Shown here in pieces: positions 1-9,462 of a stretch of DNA of 64,000 bases (position 1 is its first letter; the number at the start of each line of letters is the position of its first letter). The translations under genes and the position numbers were made by a program. The stretch comes from Gammaproteobacteria bacterium (lineage in GTDB: Bacteria > Pseudomonadota > Gammaproteobacteria > GCA-001735895), in contig JASJCI010000015.1 of assembly GCA_030066085.1 (NCBI GenBank), positions 1-64,000 on the forward strand, given 5' to 3'. Below the pieces are notes generated by a model that saw only the letters and a program-made list of their open reading frames with translations, was not told the DNA's origin and did no database searches.

Positions 1-3000
1 TGTCCGCGGGCAGGGCCAGTCCTGCCACGGTTTGCTGCGAGCCGTCGCGACGCGTGAGCGTGATCGACGCTTCGGCGCCATCGTCCAGCCGGTAAACCAG
101 CGGCAGCTGGCACCAGGTAAACGCCAGGCAACCGCCGCCAACCTCGAGCTCGTGCCACTGGTCGTCTACGCCGAGGTAGCGAAACGCGCGCGCCTGGTCG
201 ACGAATTCACGCTCGCGCAACAGCCGCGGCTCGAAGCGAACCGCGCCGTCGTCGACGTGGATGCCGAGCTCGCCGAAGCGCGTCAGCACCTCTTCCTTGA
301 CCTGGCCGGTCATGCCGGGCTGGCGCGCGCCGGCGTGGCCCGGGGTGTGCGAGTAGGGATCCGTCGGAAAGGCGCCGTACTCGTCCGGCGTCTTGTTGAA
401 ACCGATGCCCTCGCGCACGCGGTAATAGAGCTCGCCGAGACGTTGCAAGGTTTCGCTGTCGCTGCCCTGCGCGGCTGCCGTGAAGAAGTTTTCCTGCACC
501 GCGAGCAGCAGCTTGGACACCATGTGCCAGTAGATACAGCCGAGTCCCTCGAAGCCGAACATGCCGCCCGAGCGGCCGGTGAACGCCTGGTGGTTGAATA
601 CGCGCTCGAACAGCGCGCGCAACCCGGGCCGGGCCCGTTCGATCTCGTCCGCGAACGGCGCTCCGTAATCGGTGGCGAGCAGATCCAGCATCGCATCCAG
701 GTCGCCGGCATTGGCGAATTCGCTGTTGAAGCGGTAGTCGCCATCGGCGTCACGCTCGGCAATGCGCCGGTCACCGCGCTCGAGCAGCGTGGCGAGCAGC
801 GGCAGCGCGTCGAAATCCTCGCGTGTTATGCGGTTCTTTTCGAGGAAGCCCGGCAGCTGCCGGTCCGGGTACAGCATGAAGGAGTGCTGGTCGGGGCGGT
901 AGACCGCGCTGGCGAACAGGGCTTCGAGCACGTCGACCGCGTCGGCTGGCTCGAGCGCGCCGGCACTGAGCGCGGCGACCTGGCCTTCCAGCATCGGGTA
1001 AAGCGTATCGACCCGCGCTTCCCCGGGCGCGAGCGACAGCAGGTTGTACGCGTGGTAGAGGCCGTCGTCGCGCCGGTTGGTCGCGATACTGTGATCGATC
1101 GCGGCCAGCGCGTCGTCGAGCAGGGCGACGATGCTTGCCGGCTCCAGCGACTGTTGTCCGGCAAAGCCGCCCTGCGCGTAAACGCGTTCGCGGTAACTGC
1201 TCGACGCCCGGCCGAGGCGCTCGAGACTTTGCAGGCGAAGTTGCGCATCAACCGGTCCGCCACCCAGCTGCGGTCTGACTTCGGCCAGCGCCGCCGCGGT
1301 CTCGAGCGTCCAGTCGACCACCTCGGCCGACAGCGCGACCGCGTCGGCCTGGTCCTGCAGTACCCGCTGCAGAAAAGTGATGTAGCGACGCATGTAATAC
1401 AGCGTCACCATCGACAGGCCCTGGCCCACCAGCGCGTTGTTGGCGTCGTTCCACTCGGGCCGCTGCGTGTTGAGCCAGATGCCGCCGTCGAGTACGAGGT
1501 TGCCGAGCTTGCCCAGCAGCGGCACCAGCAGTTTTTCCAGCAGGGTGACCTGGTACACGGCCCCCGACTCGTCGAGCAGCAGCTTGCCGTCGGCGCCCAG
1601 GCGCGCGACGCAGCCGTCGATTTGCCCGGCCATGGCATTGTCGTAGACGACCGTGCTCTTGGCGTCGGCCAGCAGGTCGTCGAACGGTTTGATCCGGTAG
1701 GGCACGTTGGCGTAGCTGAAGATGGGCTTGTGCAGCAGTGCGCCGAGCCGCTCCGGATGAAACCGGCGCGACAGCTCGAGCAGTTTCAGCAGGTAGATGA
1801 TCTGGTGGTCGCCCCAGTAGCCGATATAGCTCCAGGGATCGTCGGGTTCTTCCACTTCCCAGTCGATACCCTGCTTGGTAATCCGGTACGGATTGTAACC
1901 GTCGATCGTCGATGCGTTGACGAACTTGGTGATGATGTTTTCGATGAACTGCGGGTAACTCAGCGCCAGCGCTTCCCAGTTCTGGAATATATCCCGCCAG
2001 TTACCCTCGTAGGAGAGCAGTCGATTGCCGTGGCTATCCTTCAGCCGGATCGAGAAAGTGTTCCACGGACGGCTCGGGTCACCGTGCCGGCGGCCGAAGG
2101 TAATCGGCAGGTACTCGTAGGCCAGGCGCTCGAGCTGTCGATCGTCCGCCGCGCCGACCTGCTCGAGCAACTCGTCGAAATCGATCTGTTCGGGCAGCGT
2201 CTCGAGCATTGCGCGATGGCGCTGGAAAACATCCCGGTTGAACAGGCGAACGCTGGCGGCAAAATCGCGCCCGGGAACGCGGTACTGGTCGACGAAGGCG
2301 CCACCGCGCAGGATGTTGAACAGCACGTTGGCGTAGTGGTGCACCGACACATGCTCTTCCGCGCTGGCCTGGAAGCCGTCGCCGCCGGCCATGATGCGGC
2401 CCAGTTCGTCCGCGCCCTGGTGGATCGAGGCTTCGATCGCCGCGGCCAGCGAAGCCGGCTCGCGCAACTGTCGCCGCAGGTCGACCACCTGCGCCTGGCT
2501 GCGCTCGAGGTCGGCCACGAGTTGCCATTCGCGCGTCGCGCCGGGCGCCAGTTCGAGCGCGCTGTTGACCAGGTAGGCGCCGCGAAGACCGCGCCGCCGG
2601 TGTTCGACCTGCAGCGGCTCGCCCCGGCGAAAGCGTTCGAGCTGTTTCGACGACAGCAGCACCTGCGCATTTTCCAGTCCCAGCGCAAACACCGTCGTGG
2701 CATTGAGCGATTCACAGGGTTCGGCACGATCGCTGATACCCGAGTAGAGCGCAAAGATACCGAGCCCGGTCGATTCGTCGAGTTCGCTCCACTTGTAGGC
2801 ATCGACCAGGTTGCTCCTGGTCGTTTGTACCGGCAGCGGTGTGCCCGCGGGCAGCAGGTTTTGCAGGCCGTCGACCAGTTCGACACGAACCTGCTGCTGG
2901 CCGAGATTCTGCAGGCGGCACTGGCGGACGAAACCGTAAACGTCGCTGGTTGCCCAGGTGTAGCGAAAGGCCAGCTGCAGGTCGTGATTGATTTCCTCGA

Positions 3001-3379
3001 AACAGAGCTTGTTGCCCAGCGTGTTCTTGTAGAGATTACGCGCAAGACGGTAACGGCCGTTATGCTCGGGATTGAACGGTTCCCAGTTGCGCGTGCCCGC
3101 GCCCGTGTCGACCCGCAGCAGCGTCTTGCTGCCGGTGTCGGCGCCGCAACCGTGGATCTTGTCGACGGTTTCGTACGGGAACAGCGCGGTTTCCGGCGAG
3201 ACCCGGCCCGCGGTCAGGCCACCGGCGGAGGAAACGAACAGCCAGTGATCGCTGTTGGAAACCAGGCTGATGAAAAACGGCGCCATGCGGTCCACGTTGC
3301 GGATTGCGTAATACCGCTCGCCCGCCATGTTGATGAACTCGCCCGTAACGCAAGCGTTGGTGTCGTTGACTGTGTCCAT
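1..3379 (-). CDS. Large GH94-like glycoside phosphorylase/hydrolase-type protein, partial (C-terminus beyond window)
   Basis: The frame is open from an ATG at 3379 down to the left edge, so about 1,126 residues are visible and the end is missing. Near residue 45 a segment NSDHWLFVSSAGGLTAGR resembles the N-terminal beta domain of GH94-type phosphorylases; around residues 455-530 come NWRDIFQNWEAL and GYWGDHQIIYLLKLLE, typical of an (alpha/alpha)6-barrel core. No signal peptide is seen, so it is probably cytoplasmic. The assignment rests on motif resemblance only; substrate and even phosphorylase versus hydrolase activity are open. The start is chosen because a weak GGACAGG stretch precedes it and the protein-like sequence begins there. 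It is divergent from nei across a 333-bp gap. Confidence 0.6.
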   Translation of the reverse strand, partial: MDTVNDTNACVTGEFINMAGERYYAIRNVDRMAPFFISLVSNSDHWLFVSSAGGLTAGRVSPETALFPYETVDKIHGCGADTGSKTLLRVDTGAGTRNWEPFNPEHNGRYRLARNLYKNTLGNKLCFEEINHDLQLAFRYTWATSDVYGFVRQCRLQNLGQQQVRVELVDGLQNLLPAGTPLPVQTTRSNLVDAYKWSELDESTGLGIFALYSGISDRAEPCESLNATTVFALGLENAQVLLSSKQLERFRRGEPLQVEHRRRGLRGAYLVNSALELAPGATREWQLVADLERSQAQVVDLRRQLREPASLAAAIEASIHQGADELGRIMAGGDGFQASAEEHVSVHHYANVLFNILRGGAFVDQYRVPGRDFAASVRLFNRDVFQRHRAMLETLPEQIDFDELLEQVGAADDRQLERLAYEYLPITFGRRHGDPSRPWNTFSIRLKDSHGNRLLSYEGNWRDIFQNWEALALSYPQFIENIITKFVNASTIDGYNPYRITKQGIDWEVEEPDDPWSYIGYWGDHQIIYLLKLLELSRRFHPERLGALLHKPIFSYANVPYRIKPFDDLLADAKSTVVYDNAMAGQIDGCVARLGADGKLLLDESGAVYQVTLLEKLLVPLLGKLGNLVLDGGIWLNTQRPEWNDANNALVGQGLSMVTLYYMRRYITFLQRVLQDQADAVALSAEVVDWTLETAAALAEVRPQLGGGPVDAQLRLQSLERLGRASSSYRERVYAQGGFAGQQSLEPASIVALLDDALAAIDHSIATNRRDDGLYHAYNLLSLAPGEARVDTLYPMLEGQVAALSAGALEPADAVDVLEALFASAVYRPDQHSFMLYPDRQLPGFLEKNRITREDFDALPLLATLLERGDRRIAERDADGDYRFNSEFANAGDLDAMLDLLATDYGAPFADEIERARPGLRALFERVFNHQAFTGRSGGMFGFEGLGCIYWHMVSKLLLAVQENFFTAAAQGSDSETLQRLGELYYRVREGIGFNKTPDEYGAFPTDPYSHTPGHAGARQPGMTGQVKEEVLTRFGELGIHVDDGAVRFEPRLLREREFVDQARAFRYLGVDDQWHELEVGGGCLAFTWCQLPLVYRLDDGAEASITLTRRDGSQQTVAGLALPAD

Positions 3380-3550
3380 GATCCTGTCCGCCCCAAAAAA
3401 CAGTCGGAAAACAACGAAATAGAGTCCAGGGGCGCCTGTCTTGGCGACCGGACCGGTGTCGGGAATCCGGGCCTGGCGTGGTTCGGTGACCACTTGTTGT
3501 TTTTCCCGGTCAGTACCGGCTGGAATCGATCGCTGCCGGAACTGCTATAT

Positions 3551-3578
3551 AGCATACTCACGATTTGCCTCCCGTCTA
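3551..3578 (-). promoter_or_regulatory. Possible sigma-70 promoter for the GH94-like gene
   Basis: On the minus strand TAGACG (3578-3573) and TATGCT (3556-3551) are separated by 16 bp. This lies about 170 bp upstream of the ATG at 3379 in the divergent gap to nei. Both hexamers are imperfect, so this is only a candidate. The rest of the 3380-3712 gap shows no other gene. Confidence 0.25.
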
Positions 3579-3712
3579 CTTTTTTTTAGGCTTCGAAGCG
3601 CTCGGCCGCAAGAAAATGAAGGTTGCCGATACCTCCTGCCGGGCGAAATCGCTGTCGGGCGGTAGTCCGGCAGGGCAATATCCGCGTATTCGCTATTTTG
3701 AGGAGGTCCACC

Positions 3713-4540
3713 GTGCCCGAGGGACCCGAGATTCGACTCGCCGCCGACCGTGTCGAGGCCGCGCTGGCCGGCCGCAGAATCGATGCCATAGAGTTTGCGT
3801 TCGAGCATCTGCAAGCTTTCGAAAGGCGCCTGCGCGGCCAGGTGGTTACCCGTGTCGACACGCGTGGCAAGGCGATGCTGACCCGGATCGATAACGGCTG
3901 GACCATCTACAGTCACAACCAGCTTTACGGTCGCTGGTACGTCTGTGCGCGCGGCGAGACCCCGCGTACCGGGCGCCAGCTGCGCCTGGCCATTCACAAC
4001 GATCGGCACAGCGCACTGCTTTACAGTGCATCGGAGATCGACGTCCTCGCTGACGAGCGCCTGCTCGAACATCCATTCCTCGCGCGCATCGGCCCCGACC
4101 TGTTGAGCGAAAACCCCGGTGTGGAACAGATTGTCGAACGCCTGCAGGCGCGTCGGTTCCGGGGCCGTCAGCTTGGCGCACTGTTGCTCGACCAGGGCTT
4201 CGTCGCCGGCCTCGGCAATTACCTGCGCGCCGAAATCCTGACCCTCGCGCGGCTGCATCCGCTAACGCGCCCCGCCGATTGTTCAGCGGCGCAGTTGCGG
4301 CGGCTTGCGCAACAGATAATCCGGCTTACCCGGCGTTCCTACCGCACGCGCGGGATCGTCAATCCACCGTCGCTGGTCGCGCGGCTGAAGGCCGCGGGTT
4401 ACACGCGACGCGAGCAGTACCGGTTCAATACCTACGGACGTGACGGCGAGCAGTGTCACTACTGTGAAGGTATCATCGAGCAGGCTCCAGTCGGTGGTCG
4501 CAAGATGTATTACTGCCCGGTCTGCCAGCCGCGCGACTGA
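3713..4540 (+). CDS. nei: Endonuclease VIII (Nei) DNA glycosylase/AP lyase
   Basis: Base-excision repair enzyme that removes oxidised pyrimidines and cleaves the strand by beta/delta elimination. The start is GTG at 3713, preceded by AGGAGGT at 3701-3707, which places the catalytic PEGPE sequence right after the initiator, as the family requires (the N-terminal Pro after Met removal is the nucleophile). The conserved TRGKA lysine, SHNQLYG, and the helix-two-turn-helix LLDQGFVAGLGNYLR are present, and a C-terminal zinc finger (CHYC then CPVC) completes the protein. At 275 residues it has the usual length and looks closer to enterobacterial Nei than to Fpg. Confidence 0.95.
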   Translation: MPEGPEIRLAADRVEAALAGRRIDAIEFAFEHLQAFERRLRGQVVTRVDTRGKAMLTRIDNGWTIYSHNQLYGRWYVCARGETPRTGRQLRLAIHNDRHSALLYSASEIDVLADERLLEHPFLARIGPDLLSENPGVEQIVERLQARRFRGRQLGALLLDQGFVAGLGNYLRAEILTLARLHPLTRPADCSAAQLRRLAQQIIRLTRRSYRTRGIVNPPSLVARLKAAGYTRREQYRFNTYGRDGEQCHYCEGIIEQAPVGGRKMYYCPVCQPRD

Positions 4541-4551
4541 TTCTCCGCCGA

Positions 4552-4632
4552 CGGGGACGAGCGGTAGTGAATTACCGATAAACGGCAACGCGAATCCGCC
4601 GGAGCGGGGTCGCTTCGGCAAACTCGTCCCCG
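4552..4632. repeat. Nested inverted-repeat (three-way-junction-like) element
   Basis: A perfect 10-bp outer stem (CGGGGACGAG at 4552-4561 with CTCGTCCCCG at 4623-4632) encloses two hairpins. Hairpin A is CGGTA/TACCG (4562-4577, 6-nt loop). Hairpin B is a 9-bp stem, GCCGGAGCG/CGCTTCGGC (4598-4619, GGGT loop, one G-U pair if the + strand is transcribed). No T-tract follows, so it is not a standard terminator, and it lacks tRNA T-arm features. It starts 11 bp after the nei stop codon. Function unknown. Confidence 0.5.
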
Positions 4633-4807
4633 GGCAATCGCCGCAACCGGCCCGGTAACACGCCGGCAGCGAGCCAGAACCCACCCCGATCCAACCGTGA
4701 CAAGCCTTGCAGGTGTTTCGAATGTGACCGAGTCGTCATGTTTGCAGCGGTGTGCGCAAAACAGAACAAAAGCAGACGCCATGCTCAAAATGAGTTCAAA
4801 ACTATGA

Positions 4808-4816
4808 CCTATACTC
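4808..4816 (+). promoter_or_regulatory. CCTATACTC motif, likely -10 region of the signalling operon
   Basis: TATACT at 4810-4815 is a good -10 hexamer in an AT-rich stretch, about 185 bp before the ATG at 5000. No clear -35 box is present, suggesting an activator. The same 9-mer occurs at 18173-18181 and 22127-22135, each time upstream of a sensory or regulatory gene. Confidence 0.45.
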
Positions 4817-4999
4817 AGCTGTCCCGGGGTTAAAAACCGGTTTATTAGCCGGATTCAGATTCGTGGTTATTCGACTCGCGGTGGTCCGCTCGGGGCAGCT
4901 TTGTGCCCGAACGAGCAGACACTGAGCGGGAATCGCAATGGAGTTTGATTTTTTCAGTATTTGGCCGAGATAGACGAACAAAAAAAGGGACTATCTGCG

Positions 5000-7222
5000 A
5001 TGAAAGCGACACAGCCTGTGAGCTTGAGGACCGTCGACTCGGATATGCTGGATGCTCCGCTGCTGTCCCGGGAGCGTTTGAATTGTGACTGGCGAAGCGC
5101 GGCCCGCGGACCGGCGCTGGTGCTGGTGGCCGATGACGATCCGATGATACTGCTGCTCGCGCAGCAGGCGCTCGACCCCAGGTTCTATACCGTCGTTACC
5201 GCCGAGAACGGCCGGCAGGCGCTCGACCTTTTTAACGACAAGACCCCGGACCTGGTCCTGTGTGACGTCATGATGCCCGATATCAACGGTTTCGACCTGT
5301 GCAAGAAGATTCGGCTGCAGCCGGCGGGCGAACACGTTCCCATCATCATGTTGACCGGCCTCAACGATGCCGAGTCGATCGACCAGGCGTTTTCCGCGGG
5401 GGCGACGGATTTTTGCGAAAAGCCCGTGAACTGGGAGCTGCTGCCCTACAAGCTGAACTATGTCCTGCGCGCCGCCGCGACCTTCACCGAGCTGCAGGTC
5501 AGCGAAGAGCGTTACAGCCTGGTTGCGCGCGGTGCCAATGACGGTATCTGGGACTGGGATTACAAAAACGATCGCATCTATTATTCGCCGCGCTGGAAGT
5601 CGATGCTCGGCTTCGAGGATCACGCCATCGGCAGCGATCCGCAGGAATGGATTTCGCGCATACACGCCGATGATCGCGCGCGCGTCATTGCCGAACTCGA
5701 AGCGCACAAGGCCGCCCGGACCGAGCATTTCGAGTGCGAATACCGTGTCGAGAACGCCGAGGGTAACTACCGCTGGATGATGTGCCGCGGCCTGGCGATT
5801 CGGGGAGACGACGGTGTCGCCTGTCGCATGACGGGCTCACAGACCGATATCACGCTGCGTAAGCAGGTAGAGGAAAAGCTGGCCTTCGATGCCGTGCACG
5901 ATGCGCTTACCGGGCTGCCCAATCGGATCCTGTTTCAGGATCGTCTCTCGCACTGCATCGAGCTGTCCTCGCGGCGCGAGAACTACAGTTTCGCCCTGCT
6001 TTACCTCGACCTGAATCGTTTCAAGCTGGTCAACGACACGCTCGGGCACCTGCTCGGTGACCAGCTCCTGATCGAGGTTGCCTCGCGTATGCGCCAGGTC
6101 GTGCGCAGGGGCGATACGCTGTCCCGCCTGGGCGGTGACGAGTTCGTGATTCTGTGCGAAGACATCGAGGACATCACCGTGGCCACGGGCCTGGCCGACC
6201 GCATTCAGCAGCGGCTGCTGGAGCCCGTCGATCTCGACGGTCAAAAGGTCGTGATCGGCTGCGGTATCGGTATTACCGAAAGCAGTATCGGCTACCAACA
6301 GCCCGAGGACATGCTGCGCGATGCCGATGCCGCGATGTACCGCGCCAAGGCGCGTACGGGATCGGCTTACGAGATCTTCGACAAGACCATGCACCAGAAA
6401 GCGATGAACGTGCTGCAGCTCGAGGCCGACTTTCGCGTCGCGCTCGAAAACGGCCAATTCGAACTGCATTACCAGCCGATCGTCCGGATCGAGGGTGACA
6501 AGATCTCGGGTTTCGAGGCGCTGGTGCGCTGGGACCATCCGAAACTCGGTTTGATGCTGCCCGACGAATTTCTCGACATGGCGGCCGATTCCCGCCTGAT
6601 CGTGCCGCTCGGACGCTGGGTGTTACGCGAAGCCTGCCGGCAGATGCAGGAATGGAAGCGGCAGTGGCCCGAGGAGGCGAGCGACTGGACGATCAGCGTC
6701 AACCTGTCCGCACCCGAGCTGGCGCAGGCCGACCTGATCGAAGCGCTGGACGATATTCTGCACGCGACCGGGCTCGCCCCGACCTGTCTCAAGCTCGAGA
6801 TCACCGAAACCTCGCTGATCAAAAACGCCAGCCATGCACTGCGAACCATGAAGGCGTTGCGAGACAGGGGAATTCGCCTGTCGATCGACGACTTCGGCAC
6901 CGGCTACTCGTCGTTCAATTACCTCCACCAGTTTCCGTTCGACGAACTCAAGATCGACCGGACCTTTATCAGCGAACTCGACGATCGCGAGGACAAGCGC
7001 GAGATCGTCAATGCGATCGTATCGCTGGCGCACAATCTCGGCATGACGGTCGTGGCCGAAGGCAGCGCGTCGGCCGCGATCTACGAAAACCTTCGCGATG
7101 CTGCCTGTGAATGCGCCCAGGGATTTTCGATCATGGAACCCCGGCGGGCGGACAGGATAACGCAATCGGTCGCCGACGATGTAGATCGCACCGAGATAAC
7201 CGGGATCGGCAGCATCACATGA
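5000..7222 (+). CDS. Response regulator with REC-PAS-GGDEF-EAL domains
   Basis: Bifunctional cyclic-di-GMP enzyme under phosphorelay control; 740 residues from ATG 5000 (GGGA just upstream). REC spans about 38-155 with phospho-acceptor Asp89 (LCDVMMPD) and Lys141 (EKP). A PAS domain lies at about 170-290, and GGDEF at about 295-460 with intact GGDEF (378-382) and an intact inhibitory RxxD site (369-372). EAL covers about 475-715 with EALVRW (506-511), NLSAPEL, EITETS, DDFGTGYSS and AEG. Only the loop after AEG (normally VET) is altered to SAS. Both cyclase and phosphodiesterase activities look possible. The stop overlaps the next start (ATGA at 7219-7222), so translation is probably coupled; the operon's hybrid kinase is the natural phosphodonor. 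Confidence 0.93.
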   Translation: MKATQPVSLRTVDSDMLDAPLLSRERLNCDWRSAARGPALVLVADDDPMILLLAQQALDPRFYTVVTAENGRQALDLFNDKTPDLVLCDVMMPDINGFDLCKKIRLQPAGEHVPIIMLTGLNDAESIDQAFSAGATDFCEKPVNWELLPYKLNYVLRAAATFTELQVSEERYSLVARGANDGIWDWDYKNDRIYYSPRWKSMLGFEDHAIGSDPQEWISRIHADDRARVIAELEAHKAARTEHFECEYRVENAEGNYRWMMCRGLAIRGDDGVACRMTGSQTDITLRKQVEEKLAFDAVHDALTGLPNRILFQDRLSHCIELSSRRENYSFALLYLDLNRFKLVNDTLGHLLGDQLLIEVASRMRQVVRRGDTLSRLGGDEFVILCEDIEDITVATGLADRIQQRLLEPVDLDGQKVVIGCGIGITESSIGYQQPEDMLRDADAAMYRAKARTGSAYEIFDKTMHQKAMNVLQLEADFRVALENGQFELHYQPIVRIEGDKISGFEALVRWDHPKLGLMLPDEFLDMAADSRLIVPLGRWVLREACRQMQEWKRQWPEEASDWTISVNLSAPELAQADLIEALDDILHATGLAPTCLKLEITETSLIKNASHALRTMKALRDRGIRLSIDDFGTGYSSFNYLHQFPFDELKIDRTFISELDDREDKREIVNAIVSLAHNLGMTVVAEGSASAAIYENLRDAACECAQGFSIMEPRRADRITQSVADDVDRTEITGIGSIT

Positions 7223-9462
7223 CAGGCAGGCATCCCGACATCAACCGGGTACTCGCCGGTACCCGAGATCCGCTGCACGCACTGATCGCGGATGACGACA
7301 GCGGCATTCTGCTGACCCTGACCGCGTTGCTGGAACAAAAGGGGCACGCGGTGAGCGCGGTTGGCGACGGCGCCGCGGCGGTCGCCGCGCTGTCGACCAC
7401 GGATTTCGGTCTCATCCTGCTGGATATCTGCATGCCGGAACTGGACGGATTCGATACCTGCAGCACGATCCGTCAGCTGGAAAACGGCAAGAATGTTCCG
7501 ATCCTGATGCTGACCGGACAGGACGACACGGAGTCGGTGCGCAAGGCTTTCGAGGCCGGGGCAACGGACTTCGTCGCCAAACCCATCAACTACGCGTTGA
7601 TGAGCTACCGTATCGATTACATCCTGCGCGCGGCGGGTGTTGCCGAGGAACTGAGAAAGTCACAGCAGCGCTCGCGCCATGCGCAGCGGATCGCCAACCT
7701 GGGTCATATCGAATGGGATACTTCGCGCGACATCAAGCACTGCTCGCGGGGAATTCTCGAGATACTGAAACTGCCCGAGCAACCCGGTCTCAGCGGTTTC
7801 GACGACTTCGTGGCCTACGTACATCCCGAGGACCGTTCGCGGGTTGTCGCCGCTGTCGAACAGGCCCTGTTCCAGGGCAGTGCGCTCAACCTGGAGCATC
7901 GGATCGTCCGCAGCGACGGCGAGGTGCGTTTCGTGCTGCAGATCACCGAGGCCAGACCGAACCCCGGGGTGCTGGAGCGGATGGTGGTCACGCTGCAGGA
8001 TATTACCGATCGCATCGATATCGAAAACCGGATGCACGCGCTGGCTTACTACGACGACCTCACGGGCCTGCCCAATCGCAGCCTGCTGATTCAGCAGCTC
8101 GATCAGCTGCTGCGGGGCGCGGCGCGCTACGAACACAGTACGGCGGTCATCGTTTTCGGTGTCGACAGATTCGACAAGGTGGTCGAAGGCCTGGATCACC
8201 AGGAATCGGAAAATCTGATCAAGCTGATCGCGGAGCGGATCAAGAATACCTGTCGCGAATGCGACCTGCTTTCGCGCCAGTCCACCGAGGGTGCCGTAGA
8301 CGCCGGGACCGGCGCGAGCCAGCTTACGGCAAAACTGCGTAACGACGAATACGTCATCGTCCTGTCGGCAATCAACAGCCTGCAGGCGGCGTCGGTTTTT
8401 TTGCAGCGCCTGGTAGAGCAGTTCAGACACGCGTTTACCATTAGCGATCGCAGGATTTACCTGGCGACCAGCGCCGGCATCAGCCTGGCGCCGATCGACG
8501 GCGACTCGTCGAACCAGCTGATTAAGTTCGCTGAAATCGCTCGCGGCTTTGCCAGCCAGGAAGGCGGCGGCAGCTTCCGTTACTTCAAGCAGGAACTCAA
8601 CCAGCGAGTCATGCGCAAATTCTCGCTCGCCGACGATCTCAGAAAGGCGCTGCGCGAAGACCGACTCGAAGTCCATTACCAGCCCAGGATTCGGCTGGCC
8701 GACAACCACCTGGTGAGCGTGGAGGCGCTTTGCCGCTGGAAGCATCCCGAGATGGGCAGCATTCCGCCCACCGAATTCATCGAGATCGCCGAGGAAGAAG
8801 GTCTGATCGGTGAACTGGGTGCGCGCGTGTTCGAAACGGCCTGCAACCAGTTGCTCGACTGGCGCCGGGAGTTCGACTGCGACTTCGGTATCAGCGTCAA
8901 TCTGTCGCCCGATCAACTGCTGGACGAAGAAGCCATGCGGCGCATCTTCGAGTTCGTATCCAGTAGCCCGATCGACAACCACCTGGTCGAGTTCGAGCTG
9001 ACCGAAAGTACGCTGCTGGCCAATTTCGATACCAGTCTCAGTATTCTCAATCGTTGCGTCGATATCGGTTGCGGACTTGCGATCGATGATTTTGGTACCG
9101 GCTATTCCTCGCTCTCGTACCTCGGCAACCTGCCCGCGAAGACGCTCAAAATCGACAAGTCGTTCATCCACCTGATCGAGTCGAGTATGCAATACACGGC
9201 GATCGTGGGCGGCATCATCAAGCTTGCCCACAGCCTCGGACTGGTGGTGGTCGCCGAGGGTGTCGAAACAGCGCTGCAACGAACGATCCTGCAACAGGAA
9301 CAGTGTGACGAAATTCAGGGTGGCCTGGTCGGCTGGCCGATGCATGCGCAGGCTTTTGCGAGCTGGCTGGACGACTTTCAGCAGGAGCGATCCCGGCCGG
9401 AATATGCTGACAACGAAGGGGGGGTGGTCAGACAATGGCACTCAAACTATTCAGCTCGATAA
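7219..9462 (+). CDS. Response regulator REC-PAS-(degenerate GGDEF)-EAL, probable c-di-GMP phosphodiesterase
   Basis: A paralogue of the preceding gene; 747 residues from ATG 7219, overlapping the previous stop by 4 bp. REC occupies about 20-140 (Asp69 in LLDICMP), PAS-like about 155-265, and a GGDEF-type fold about 275-455. The cyclase signature is replaced by RNDEY (374-378) and preceded by an extra loop (about 352-372), so the cyclase site should be inactive. The EAL domain keeps EALCRW (502-507), NLSPDQL, ELTEST, DDFGTGYSS and AEGVET, so a phosphodiesterase is expected, possibly with the GGDEF-like part as a GTP-sensing module. The 3' end overlaps the following kinase gene by 28 bp. Confidence 0.92.
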   Translation: MTGRHPDINRVLAGTRDPLHALIADDDSGILLTLTALLEQKGHAVSAVGDGAAAVAALSTTDFGLILLDICMPELDGFDTCSTIRQLENGKNVPILMLTGQDDTESVRKAFEAGATDFVAKPINYALMSYRIDYILRAAGVAEELRKSQQRSRHAQRIANLGHIEWDTSRDIKHCSRGILEILKLPEQPGLSGFDDFVAYVHPEDRSRVVAAVEQALFQGSALNLEHRIVRSDGEVRFVLQITEARPNPGVLERMVVTLQDITDRIDIENRMHALAYYDDLTGLPNRSLLIQQLDQLLRGAARYEHSTAVIVFGVDRFDKVVEGLDHQESENLIKLIAERIKNTCRECDLLSRQSTEGAVDAGTGASQLTAKLRNDEYVIVLSAINSLQAASVFLQRLVEQFRHAFTISDRRIYLATSAGISLAPIDGDSSNQLIKFAEIARGFASQEGGGSFRYFKQELNQRVMRKFSLADDLRKALREDRLEVHYQPRIRLADNHLVSVEALCRWKHPEMGSIPPTEFIEIAEEEGLIGELGARVFETACNQLLDWRREFDCDFGISVNLSPDQLLDEEAMRRIFEFVSSSPIDNHLVEFELTESTLLANFDTSLSILNRCVDIGCGLAIDDFGTGYSSLSYLGNLPAKTLKIDKSFIHLIESSMQYTAIVGGIIKLAHSLGLVVVAEGVETALQRTILQQEQCDEIQGGLVGWPMHAQAFASWLDDFQQERSRPEYADNEGGVVRQWHSNYSAR

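Larger units (their letters stand above)
4541..4999. other. 459-bp intergenic region between nei and the signalling operon
   Basis: No convincing gene. It holds the nested inverted-repeat element at 4552-4632, then a GC-rich stretch, then an AT-richer promoter region from about 4740 with TATACT at 4810-4815. Short open frames on both strands here lack ribosome-binding sites and protein-like composition. Confidence 0.6.

Noticed and set aside
32-3589. 1,185-codon open frame on the + strand
   Set aside because: It lies exactly in register with the minus-strand GH94-like gene; the GC-rich codon pattern keeps the antisense frame open, and its translation has no recognisable domain.
4552-4632. 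Possible tRNA
   Set aside because: The outer stem suggested an acceptor arm, but there is no T-arm, no anticodon arm of the right size and no CCA.
4510-4788. Small minus-strand open frames downstream of nei
   Set aside because: No ribosome site, Arg/Ser/Pro-rich shadow composition, and one overlaps nei.
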